From: Methylomonas koyamae
GTDB taxonomy: Bacteria > Pseudomonadota > Gammaproteobacteria > Methylococcales > Methylomonadaceae
Assembly (NCBI RefSeq): GCF_006483455.1
Contig: NZ_PPPU01000038.1
Coordinates: 1-46,843 of the forward strand
Direction of reading: 5' to 3'
Length of the DNA: 46,843 nt
Notes under the pieces: model-generated
Told to the model about the DNA's origin: nothing
The model's database searches: none
What the model saw: the letters and a program-made list of their open reading frames with translations, nothing else
Program-made: the position numbers and the translations under genes
Part shown: positions 1 through 7,015 of the stretch, one piece after another
Numbering within the stretch: the first letter of the stretch is position 1
How the letters are laid out: each line of letters opens with the position of its first letter

Positions 1-43
1 CAAAAGAAAGTATCTCGGCTGTCGGGCCGAGACCCGACGTTAA
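1..43 (+). other. Left-edge fragment: overlapping hairpins, possibly a dispersed repeat or the end of an upstream gene
   Basis: Two mutually exclusive hairpins can form: CTCGGC/GCCGAG (14-31) and GTCGGG/CCCGAC (21-38). One frame from base 2 reads KRKYLGCRAETRR and then TAA (41-43). It could be the tail of a truncated upstream gene or part of a repeat family. The window cuts it, so nothing firmer can be said. A further small hairpin GTCGC-GATA-GCGAC follows at 50-63. Confidence 0.3.
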
Positions 44-91
44 ATAGCCGTCGCGATAGCGACACTAATTGTTGAAGAACTGAAAAAATCA

Positions 92-376
92 ATGCCAGAA
101 ATATCCCGCTTCTACGGAATCATTATTCGGATGTTCTTGATCGACAGCGAACATCCGCCTCGCCATATACATATCAAATATGGCGAATATCAGGCGGTTA
201 TGGAGTTGGAGAATTTGAATATCATTGAAGGTGGCATTCCCAGAAAATGCCGCGCATTAGTTCGAGGATGGGCCGAATTGCATCAAGACGAGCTGATAGC
301 TATGTGGGCCAAAATTTTCACAGTATTGCCCCTTTGGAGTAACAGAAATGAAACTCAAACAATTTCAATATCTTGA
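92..376 (+). CDS. DUF4160 domain protein
   Basis: A 94-residue small protein with the DUF4160 signature: MPEISRFYGI at the start, PPRHIHIKYGEYQAV in the middle and a helical WAELHQDELIAMW segment. DUF4160 proteins are typically about 80 residues and are often encoded next to DUF2442 proteins; such pairs have been suggested to be toxin-antitoxin-like, without a defined activity known to me. Here the reading frame continues about 15 residues past the usual family end and overlaps the start of the DUF2442 gene by 29 bases, so the two are probably translationally coupled. No strong ribosome binding site precedes the ATG. Family assignment is firm; function is unknown. Confidence 0.8.
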   Translation: MPEISRFYGIIIRMFLIDSEHPPRHIHIKYGEYQAVMELENLNIIEGGIPRKCRALVRGWAELHQDELIAMWAKIFTVLPLWSNRNETQTISIS

Positions 377-590
377 CGGTTACAGTTTTGAGCTCGCTTT
401 TGAAAATGGCCAGACCTTTAAAGTAAATTTGCAGGATTTAATTGGCCAATACGTTTCTCCGGATCAAGTAAAAACGGCCAAGATTGATCCTGAATGGGGA
501 TGTCTGGAGTTTAATGACGGCAAAGCGGATGTTGAGCCAAAAACGCTTTATCAGTTTGCTCTAAAAACGACAATACAACACGCAGCCTGA
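348..590 (+). CDS. DUF2442 domain protein
   Basis: An 80-residue protein matching DUF2442: an N-terminal beta-rich part with YSFELAFENGQTFKVNL and a C-terminal FNDGKADVEPKTLYQFAL. DUF2442 members are the usual partners of DUF4160 proteins and may form a two-component small module, possibly toxin-antitoxin-like (inference). Its start lies inside the 3' end of the DUF4160 gene, and its stop is only 39 bases before sufC. The pair therefore sits directly in front of sufC, a position that sufB normally occupies. sufB itself is not seen in the window. Confidence 0.8.
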   Translation: MKLKQFQYLDGYSFELAFENGQTFKVNLQDLIGQYVSPDQVKTAKIDPEWGCLEFNDGKADVEPKTLYQFALKTTIQHAA

Positions 591-629
591 TCAAAGGCAG
601 TCAGAATTTTAATTTTAGGTACAAAACGT

Positions 630-1379
630 ATGCTCAGCATAAAAAATCTCCACGTCACCATCAACGACAAACCCATCTTAAAAGGCCTAACCCTGGAAAT
701 AAACCCAGGCGAAGTTCACGCCATCATGGGCCCTAACGGCGCCGGCAAGAGCACCTTGTCGCACGTGCTGTCCGGCAAACCCGGTTACAGCGTCACTGAA
801 GGCGGCGTGACTTACGACGGCAAGGATTTGCTGGAGATGGACCCGGAAATTCGCGCCCGCGAGGGCGTGTTTCTGGCGTTTCAATATCCGGTCGAGATTC
901 CGGGTGTCAGCAACATCTATTTGCTGAAAGCGGCCCTGAATGCGATGCGCAAGCACAAGGGCCTGCCGGAAGTCGATGCGATGGATTTTCTGACCATCGT
1001 CAAAAGCAAGGTCAAGTTGCTGCAGATGGACGAGAAGTTTCTATACCGCGCGGTCAACGAAGGTTTTTCCGGCGGCGAGAAGAAGCGTAACGAGATTTTG
1101 CAGGCAGCAGTGCTGGAGCCGAGATTGTGCATCCTCGACGAGACCGATTCCGGCCTGGACATTGACGCGTTGCGGATTGTGTCCGACGGCGTCAATTCGC
1201 TGCGTGCCGCCGAGCGTTCGTTCTTGATGATCACCCATTACCAACGCCTGCTGGATTACATCAAACCCGACGTAGTGCACGTGTTGGCGGACGGCAAGAT
1301 CGTCAAGTCCGGCGGGCCGGAGCTGGCGTTGGAGCTGGAAGAAAAAGGTTACAGCTGGCTGGAAGGGCAAGCCGCATGA
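630..1379 (+). CDS. sufC: Fe-S cluster assembly ATPase SufC
   Basis: A 249-residue cytosolic ABC-type ATPase of the SUF system; with SufB and SufD it forms the SufBCD scaffold on which Fe-S clusters are built. Visible motifs: Walker A GPNGAGKST (34-42), ABC signature FSGGEKKR (146-153; the KKR form is typical of SufC), Walker B CILDE (167-171) and an H-loop His in ITHYQR (203). The length is normal. The last codons overlap the sufD start by 4 bases (ATGA), indicating coupling. sufB would be expected just upstream; instead the DUF4160/DUF2442 pair is there. Confidence 0.97.
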   Translation: MLSIKNLHVTINDKPILKGLTLEINPGEVHAIMGPNGAGKSTLSHVLSGKPGYSVTEGGVTYDGKDLLEMDPEIRAREGVFLAFQYPVEIPGVSNIYLLKAALNAMRKHKGLPEVDAMDFLTIVKSKVKLLQMDEKFLYRAVNEGFSGGEKKRNEILQAAVLEPRLCILDETDSGLDIDALRIVSDGVNSLRAAERSFLMITHYQRLLDYIKPDVVHVLADGKIVKSGGPELALELEEKGYSWLEGQAA

Positions 1380-2680
1380 TCGCCGCCGAACAATCAGCTT
1401 ATTCTTATTTGGCGGCCTATCAAGACTTGGCACCGTCGTTGCCGGGTGTCGATCTGCCATGGTTGCAGCAACTGCGTGCCGAAGGTTTGGCTGCCTTTGC
1501 CGAGCGCGGTTTTCCCAATATTCGCGAGGAAGAATGGCGCTACACCAATCTGTCGGCGTTGAACAAAACCGTGTTCGCGCCGGTTGCGGAACAGGGCATT
1601 GACGCGGCGTGGTTACAGCCATACCGCCTGGAAGACGCTTATAGCGTGGTGCTGGTTAACGGTCGCTATGTTGCCGGTTTGTCGGCTTTGTCCGGTTTGA
1701 ACGACGGCGTCAGCGTGCGTAGCTTGGTCGAGGTGCTGGCGCAAAATCCTGAGTCTGTCGCCGATAAATTGGGCCAAGCGGTCGCCAGTAGCGAACACAA
1801 TCTGGTCGCGTTCAACGCCGCCTGGTTCGCCGATGGTGTCGTGATCGAGGTTGCCGCCAAGCAGCAATTGGATAAACCGTTGCAGGTTCTGCACGTGGTG
1901 ACCGAGGCCAACGCGCTGGCCGTCAGCCGCAATCTGTTCCTCGTCAACGACCAGGCCGAAGCGGAAATCATCGAGACTTACGTCGGCAGTGCCGACAGCT
2001 ATTTCACGGTGTCGGTCAACGAATGTCTGTTGGGCCGCAACGCCGGTTTGACTTTCTACAAAGCGCAATTGGAAGCCGCCAAGGCGCAGCACTTTGGCGG
2101 TACTTACGTCAAGCAAGCGCCGGATAGCCGTTTTGCTCACCACAATTTTGCGCTCGGCAGTTTGCTGGCGCGTAGCGACATTCATAGCGATCTGGACAAA
2201 GCGTCGGAATGCACCTTGAACGGCTTGTTCGTCGCCAGCGGTCGCCAGCATCTGGACAACCACACGCGCATCAACCACTTACAACCGCACGGTATCAGCC
2301 GCGAGTTTTATAAAGGTGTCCTGGGTGATAAGGCGCGTGGTGTGTTTCAGGGCCGGGTGGTGGTCGCCGAAGGCGCGCAACATACCGATTCGGAAATGAA
2401 CAACCGCAATTTGTTGCTATCGGCCGATGCCGAGGTCGATACCAAGCCGCAACTGGAAATTTACAACGACGACGTCAAATGTTCGCACGGCGTTACCGTC
2501 GGCCAGTTGGAAGAAAAGTCGGTGTTTTATCTGCAATCGCGCGGCGTCGATGCGGAAACCGCACGAAACATTTTGACCTTTGCTTTTGCCAATGAAATGG
2601 CGGATAAGGTTGAGAATGCCGAGTTGAAGGGCTTGTTATTGCAGGAGTTATTGGCGCGGTTTCCGGCGATGAGTTTGTAG
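1376..2680 (+). CDS. sufD: Fe-S cluster assembly protein SufD
   Basis: A 434-residue SufD. The N-terminal half is helical and variable (EEEWRYTNLSAL, residues 51-62). The C-terminal half carries the SufBD beta-helix core with NHTRINHLQPHG, REFYKGVLGDKARGVFQGRV and DDVKCSHGVTVG. The His in CSHG (371) corresponds to the conserved SufD His implicated in cluster formation with SufB. It starts inside the sufC stop (ATGA overlap). Its own TAG stop lies in the left arm of a perfect palindrome shared with the converging Uma2 gene. Confidence 0.96.
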   Translation: MIAAEQSAYSYLAAYQDLAPSLPGVDLPWLQQLRAEGLAAFAERGFPNIREEEWRYTNLSALNKTVFAPVAEQGIDAAWLQPYRLEDAYSVVLVNGRYVAGLSALSGLNDGVSVRSLVEVLAQNPESVADKLGQAVASSEHNLVAFNAAWFADGVVIEVAAKQQLDKPLQVLHVVTEANALAVSRNLFLVNDQAEAEIIETYVGSADSYFTVSVNECLLGRNAGLTFYKAQLEAAKAQHFGGTYVKQAPDSRFAHHNFALGSLLARSDIHSDLDKASECTLNGLFVASGRQHLDNHTRINHLQPHGISREFYKGVLGDKARGVFQGRVVVAEGAQHTDSEMNNRNLLLSADAEVDTKPQLEIYNDDVKCSHGVTVGQLEEKSVFYLQSRGVDAETARNILTFAFANEMADKVENAELKGLLLQELLARFPAMSL

Positions 2681-2704
2681 GGGCGAATAATCATTCGCCC
2701 CTAC
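2677..2704. repeat. Perfect 12-bp palindrome at the convergent sufD / Uma2 ends
   Basis: GTAGGGGCGAAT, loop AATC, then ATTCGCCCCTAC: a 12-bp perfect stem. It supplies the TAG stop codon of sufD (2678-2680) and, on the other strand, the TAG stop of the Uma2 gene (2701-2703). The GTAGGGGCGAAT-type palindrome is a form I recognise from short dispersed repeats in many bacteria. It may also act as a bidirectional terminator hairpin, although no U-tract follows on either strand. Confidence 0.75.
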
Positions 2705-3261
2705 AGGATGTCCGCCACTTGGATTTGGATGCCCGGCAGCGCAACCAGATTGACAGTGTCGGCCTTGGCTAAGGTCGTTTGCTCCTGGTAATCGCCATCG
2801 TCGGGTTGCCGGTAGATTTCCAGGCAGTTGTCGATCAGATTGACGATCCAATACTCGGGGATTTGATGCGAAGCGTACAGACGGCGCTTTTGCTCGCGGT
2901 CGAAACGCAAGGTACTGTCGGAAACTTCGATCAGTAACAATACATCGACCGCATTTGGGTGGCGGGTGGTGTAGAAATCGGCATTCGGCTTCAGCAGCAG
3001 AAAATCGGGTTCCGGCTCCGACAAATCGCCGAGTTGAATCGGATTTTGAACGCTAACCACGGCCTGATCGCCCAATAAACGGTTGAGGATATGATTCAGA
3101 CGATTGATATGTCCGGCATGGTTGAATCCTATCGGTGCCATCGTGAGAATTTCTCCTTCAATGAGTTCTAATCGGCTTTCAGGCGGAAAAATCCCGGCCT
3201 CGCCCATGCGATGCCACTCGGCGATGTCGGTGAGGTGTTTTTGCGGGAAAACGGCGACCAT
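2701..3261 (-). CDS. Uma2 family (DUF820) restriction endonuclease-fold protein
   Basis: A Uma2/DUF820 protein with a PD-(D/E)XK-like nuclease fold. Recognisable segments are ESRLELIEGEILTMAPIG, the acidic EPEPDFLLL and LLIEVSDSTLRFD, followed by a K-rich helix and IPEYWIVNL. These hold the acidic residues expected of the active site, though the biological role of the family is not established. I chose the ATG at 3261 (186 residues), preceded by GGAT at suitable spacing; a TTG at 3273 would add four residues. It lies opposite to and between sufD and sufS, so it splits the suf operon. Such genes are numerous and mobile in cyanobacteria and some proteobacteria. Confidence 0.85.
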   Translation of the reverse strand: MVAVFPQKHLTDIAEWHRMGEAGIFPPESRLELIEGEILTMAPIGFNHAGHINRLNHILNRLLGDQAVVSVQNPIQLGDLSEPEPDFLLLKPNADFYTTRHPNAVDVLLLIEVSDSTLRFDREQKRRLYASHQIPEYWIVNLIDNCLEIYRQPDDGDYQEQTTLAKADTVNLVALPGIQIQVADIL

Positions 3262-3341
3262 AGTTTTATCCAATGAACGAATCGACTGAATCGATTCTAG
3301 TGTTTAGAAAAGACGAAATCAATTAAACCAAACAGTTAGCG

Positions 3342-4565
3342 ATGAGCACATTTCCAATCGAACACATCCGCGCCGACTTCCCCATCCTCGGTGAAAAGAT
3401 CCGCAATAAACCCCTGGTTTATCTGGACAATGCCGCCAGTTGCCAAAAGCCGCAAGCGGTGATCGATGCCATCGTGCATACCTATAGCCACGAGTACGCC
3501 AACATCCATCGCGGTGTGCACACGCTCAGCGTCAGGGCCACGGATCGCTTCGAGGCGGCACGGGAAAAGGTCAGGGCGTTTATTAATGCCAACAGCGAAA
3601 AAGAAATCATCTTCGTGCGCGGTGCGACCGAAGCGATCAATTTGGTTGCGCAGAGTTACGGGCGCTCGCAGTTGCAAGCCGGCGACGAAATCGTGATTAG
3701 TGCGATGGAACATCACGCCAACATCGTGCCTTGGCAGATGCTGTGCCAGCAGATAGGCAGCGTTTTAAAAGTCGCGCCGATCAATCAGCAAGGCGAATTG
3801 CTGTTTGACGAGTTCGAAAAGCAATTGAACGCCAACACCAAATTGGTCGCCATCACCCACATGTCCAATGCGCTGGGTAGTATCAATCCGGTCGAGAAAA
3901 TCATCGCAGTCGCCCACGCTAAAAATATCCCAGTGCTGCTGGACGGCGCTCAGGCGATTCCGCATATGCCGGTCGATGTCCAGGCGCTGGATTGCGATTT
4001 TTACGTATTTTCCGGCCATAAACTCTACGGCCCGTCCGGCACCGGCGTGTTGTACGGCAAGCAAGCCCTGCTGGAAGCGATGCCGCCGTATCAAGGCGGT
4101 GGCGACATGATTCGGCAAGTGACCTTCGAAAAGACTACCTACGCCGGACTGCCGCACAAATTCGAAGCCGGTACCCCGGCGATTGCCGAAATCATCGGGC
4201 TGGGTGCCGCGATTGACTACGTCAGCGCGATTGGCATGGATAACATTGCCGCTTACGAGGCTGAATTGCTGGATTACGCCACCGAGCAAGCTCGGCAAAT
4301 CAAAGGCCTGAATATCATCGGCCAAGCCGAGCATAAGGGCGGCATCCTGTCGTTCACGCTGGACCACATCCACCCGCACGACATCGGCACCATGCTGGAC
4401 AGCTTGGGTATCGCCGTGCGCGCCGGTCATCATTGCGCGATGCCGGTCATGGATTTTTACGGCGTGCCGGCCACGGCGCGCGCGTCATTTGCCATGTACA
4501 ATACCCGGCAAGAAATCGATATTTTGATGCAAGGCATCAAGTCCCTAATTGAGGTGTTTGGCTAA
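3342..4565 (+). CDS. sufS: Cysteine desulfurase SufS
   Basis: A 407-residue PLP enzyme that takes sulfur from cysteine (to alanine) for Fe-S assembly. The PLP lysine is in YVFSGHKLYGPSG (K227) and the persulfide-forming cysteine in RAGHHCAMPVMDF (C365). These positions are almost identical to those of E. coli SufS, and the short active-site loop marks it as a group II (SufS/CsdA) enzyme. The TAA stop shares one base with the sufU ATG (TAATG), so desulfurase and acceptor are translationally coupled. A new transcript must start after the Uma2 gene; the 68-base gap holds a repeated GAATCGA motif (about 3279-3297) but no clear promoter. Confidence 0.97.
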   Translation: MSTFPIEHIRADFPILGEKIRNKPLVYLDNAASCQKPQAVIDAIVHTYSHEYANIHRGVHTLSVRATDRFEAAREKVRAFINANSEKEIIFVRGATEAINLVAQSYGRSQLQAGDEIVISAMEHHANIVPWQMLCQQIGSVLKVAPINQQGELLFDEFEKQLNANTKLVAITHMSNALGSINPVEKIIAVAHAKNIPVLLDGAQAIPHMPVDVQALDCDFYVFSGHKLYGPSGTGVLYGKQALLEAMPPYQGGGDMIRQVTFEKTTYAGLPHKFEAGTPAIAEIIGLGAAIDYVSAIGMDNIAAYEAELLDYATEQARQIKGLNIIGQAEHKGGILSFTLDHIHPHDIGTMLDSLGIAVRAGHHCAMPVMDFYGVPATARASFAMYNTRQEIDILMQGIKSLIEVFG

Positions 4566-5020
4566 TGTTTGACGAATTACGCGACCTATACCAAGAGGTC
4601 ATCTTCGACCACAACCGCAACCCGCGCAATTTCCGCATCATGGATGACGCGAACAGGCGGGTGGATGGTTTTAATCCGCTGTGCGGCGACAAACTCACCT
4701 TGTTTTTGAAAATCGGCGTCGACCATGTGATTCAGGATGCCAGTTTCCAAGGGTCCGGCTGCGCGATTTCCACCGCCTCGGTGTCGCTGATGACCGAGAT
4801 TATCAAGGGCATGAGCGAAGCCGAAGCCGAAGCCTTGTTCAAGCAGTTCCACGAAATGACCACCGGCAAGACCGAGGACATCAACCTGGAAGCGATCGGC
4901 AAACTGGCGGTACTGGCCGGCGTCCGCGAATATCCGGCGCGGGTCAAATGTGCGACCTTGGCTTGGCATACGCTGGATGCGGCTTTGAAGAATCAACAGG
5001 AAGCGGTTTCGACGGAATAG
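4565..5020 (+). CDS. sufU: Zinc-dependent sulfurtransferase SufU
   Basis: A 151-residue IscU-like protein. Cysteines C40 (PLCGD), C66 (GSGCAIS) and C129 (VKCATL) are present. Between the second and third cysteine is the insertion typical of SufU (the GMSEAEAEALFKQFHEMTTG region), which IscU lacks. SufU accepts persulfide sulfur from SufS by ligand exchange at a zinc site rather than acting as a scaffold. This indicates a SufS-SufU relay instead of SufS-SufE, the arrangement best known in Gram-positive bacteria. Coupled to sufS by a TAATG overlap. Confidence 0.94.
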   Translation: MFDELRDLYQEVIFDHNRNPRNFRIMDDANRRVDGFNPLCGDKLTLFLKIGVDHVIQDASFQGSGCAISTASVSLMTEIIKGMSEAEAEALFKQFHEMTTGKTEDINLEAIGKLAVLAGVREYPARVKCATLAWHTLDAALKNQQEAVSTE

Positions 5021-5026
5021 TCTCGG

Positions 5027-5422
5027 ATGGCAATTTCTCGGTGGTTTATTGTTTTACTGCTAACGACAAAGGTTTTTGCAGACAGCAAAGTTCTGTCTTT
5101 TGATGAACGAGTAGCTTTAGCGAAAAGAATCGAGGCTAATCCTTCAGCAAAGCAATATTTCAACGAAACGTTCTATCCGGCTATCGGTGCTTTGGGGCCA
5201 GAGATGCAAGAGTGTTTAAAACAACCCAAAGCCAGTACTGAACGTTTTTCATTGGTGGCGGATATTGATCTAGCTGGGAGATTTATAAATGTGGATTACC
5301 AGCCAAAAACAGCCACTGCAGGATGCTTTTCGTGGGCGGTAAGGGGACTCACGATTAAAGCGCCTCCTACATGCGATTGGGTTAGTTTGCCAATAGTCAT
5401 TGAAATGAATGTTAACCCCTAA
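5027..5422 (+). CDS. Secreted protein of unknown function
   Basis: A 131-residue protein. The first 18 residues look like a Sec signal peptide (positively charged start, hydrophobic FIVLLLTTKVF, cleavage after VFA). The mature part has a helical DERVALAKRIEANPSAKQYF segment, three cysteines (in MQECLKQ, AGCFSW and PTCDW) and ends in a beta-rich stretch with PIVIEM. The pattern recalls small periplasmic proteins with TonB-C-like ends, but I cannot assign a family. It starts 6 bases after sufU with a poor ribosome binding site and ends 3 bases before rsmJ, so it is probably cotranscribed. Confidence 0.6.
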   Translation: MAISRWFIVLLLTTKVFADSKVLSFDERVALAKRIEANPSAKQYFNETFYPAIGALGPEMQECLKQPKASTERFSLVADIDLAGRFINVDYQPKTATAGCFSWAVRGLTIKAPPTCDWVSLPIVIEMNVNP

Positions 5423-5425
5423 CTC

Positions 5426-6193
5426 ATGATAGGGTTGGAAAAAACTGGTTTGATATTGACGGGCGAACAAAACGCCGATATTAAATTGCGTCAATTGGTT
5501 TCTACAGCAGAAGCGATCATTCTGGATAACGGTTCAGATCAGACCGACAATTGCGTTTATTTCTTAACTTATCGCGACGGCTGCCTAAAACTGCTGGACC
5601 GACAAAACCTGAAAAAAGGCGGACTGGCAGTTGAAATCGATCCGCGTCCCGGCGAGCAACATTCCTATCCCGCCCCGAAAAAAGATTTACTGGCGCAGGC
5701 GGTTGGTAAGAAAAGCCATACCGTGGTCGATGCCACCTGCGGTTGGGCCCAAGACAGTCTGGCCTTGTTTCGGATGGGTTATCAAGTGACTTGCATCGAG
5801 CGTTCGCCAGTAATGGCGGCGTTGATTGCAGACGGTTTCGAACGTTTGGCGCAAAAAGACTGGGTGCTGCGGCGCGAACTCAAACCGCCAACCTTATTGG
5901 CAGGTAACGCCATCGAGTTAATGGCGAACCTGCCGGAAGCGCCGGACTGCATTTATCTCGATCCGATGTTTCCCGCCAAGCGCAAGCAGTCGGCGGCGAC
6001 CCGCAAGTCGATGGCGATTCTGCGCGATATTCTCGGCGATGATTTGGATAGGCAACAATTGTTCGATGCGGCTTGGGCCGCGACCGGCAAACGGGTGGTC
6101 GTCAAAAGCCCGGATTATGCCGAACCGTTGGGCGGCAAGCCGAGTGAGAGTTTGCAAGGCAAACTGCTCCGTTACGATGTGTATTTGAAATAG
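5426..6193 (+). CDS. rsmJ: 16S rRNA (guanine1516-N2)-methyltransferase RsmJ
   Basis: A 255-residue class I SAM methyltransferase of the RsmJ (YhiQ) family, which methylates N2 of G1516 in 16S rRNA. Seen: the N-terminal LRQLVSTAEAIILDNG region, the YFLTYRDGCLKL strand, the SAM-binding VDATCGWAQDS (from residue 101), the catalytic LDPMFPAKRKQSA (178-190) and the C-terminal VVVKSPDYAEPL. The family motif normally reads DATAGLGRD; here it is DATCGWAQD, a mild deviation. Likely the tail of the suf transcript by position only; no functional link to Fe-S assembly is known. Confidence 0.9.
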   Translation: MIGLEKTGLILTGEQNADIKLRQLVSTAEAIILDNGSDQTDNCVYFLTYRDGCLKLLDRQNLKKGGLAVEIDPRPGEQHSYPAPKKDLLAQAVGKKSHTVVDATCGWAQDSLALFRMGYQVTCIERSPVMAALIADGFERLAQKDWVLRRELKPPTLLAGNAIELMANLPEAPDCIYLDPMFPAKRKQSAATRKSMAILRDILGDDLDRQQLFDAAWAATGKRVVVKSPDYAEPLGGKPSESLQGKLLRYDVYLK

Positions 6194-6227
6194 ACGAAAG
6201 TCGTGTTACCAAACAAGCGAGAACAGC

Positions 6228-6542
6228 ATGGCAGAGTGGATTGACTTAGTGGCTGCCTCGGCCTTGGCCGACGGCGAACATGTAGTTGTGGAAGTCGACG
6301 GCGACGACGTTGCCGTGTTCAACATCGGCGGTGAGTTTTACGCGATTGCCGATGTCTGCACCCACGACGGCGCCGAGATCGCCAGCGGCGAGCTGGACGG
6401 CGACGAAATCGTCTGTCCGCGCCACGGCGCCCGGTTTTGCGTCAAGACCGGCCAGGTTAAATGCGCGCCCGCCTACGAGGATGTGGCCACGTTTCCGGTG
6501 CGGGTCGAGGCCGGTCGGCTCCAGGTCGCCGCGCCGGAATGA
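6228..6542 (+). CDS. Rieske [2Fe-2S] ferredoxin-like protein
   Basis: A 104-residue soluble Rieske protein of the non-haem iron oxygenase ferredoxin type. Cluster ligands: C44/H46 in CTHDGAEI and C63/H66 in CPRHGARF. The protein is acidic, as expected for a small electron carrier. Genes of this kind are often found at the end of suf operons in bacteria with SufU. Its exact partner is not known; it may be an electron donor or a cluster-containing client. No oxygenase is encoded nearby, which argues against a dedicated oxygenase system. Confidence 0.9.
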   Translation: MAEWIDLVAASALADGEHVVVEVDGDDVAVFNIGGEFYAIADVCTHDGAEIASGELDGDEIVCPRHGARFCVKTGQVKCAPAYEDVATFPVRVEAGRLQVAAPE

Positions 6543-6564
6543 GGCGAGCCGAAATGGCTGGTTG

Positions 6565-7005
6565 TCAAACCAACATATAGCCGACGCTACCGGCCAAAAA
6601 GGCGAATTCCACTACCAACAACTGCGTTTTCTGCAACACCGGCAACATCTCCCAATAGCTTTGCCAGCGTTCCCGCAAGCGCACGCAGCATCCTATGCAG
6701 TAGCGTTTCGCCCGCTGCAACCAGATCGGCAAGTGTCGGACGATCCGGTACAAAACGCCGGCAGCGATGGCGCAACTGCTATAAAACACGATCATTTGCG
6801 CCTGGAACTTGCTGAAACCGAAAACGTGCGTCAACAACTCTTCAATGGCAAAGGCCACGCTTTCGTAAACGGTATGAACCGCCACGCCGAAAAAGTGCAA
6901 AGTTTCGACAGGGAATTTGACGCAGACGATTAACCCGCCGACCAACACCAAAGTCTTAACTACCGTTGTTCTAGAAAAATCGGCTCTATCAAACTTTCTA
7001 ATCAT
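6565..7005 (-). CDS. Small membrane protein downstream of the export operon
   Basis: A 146-residue protein with three predicted membrane segments (about 14-30, 70-88, 127-145) joined by a basic loop (RIVRHLPIWLQRAKRYCIGC). I do not recognise a family. I chose the ATG at 7005 because GAGGTGA lies 6 bases upstream; an ATG at 7011 adds two residues, and longer starts would run into the TolC gene. It begins 10 bases after the TolC stop, so it is the last gene of the ABC-HlyD-TolC operon. It may be an accessory membrane subunit, which is inference from position. Confidence 0.65.
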   Translation of the reverse strand: MIRKFDRADFSRTTVVKTLVLVGGLIVCVKFPVETLHFFGVAVHTVYESVAFAIEELLTHVFGFSKFQAQMIVFYSSCAIAAGVLYRIVRHLPIWLQRAKRYCIGCCVRLRERWQSYWEMLPVLQKTQLLVVEFAFLAGSVGYMLV

Positions 7006-7015
7006 ACTCATCACC

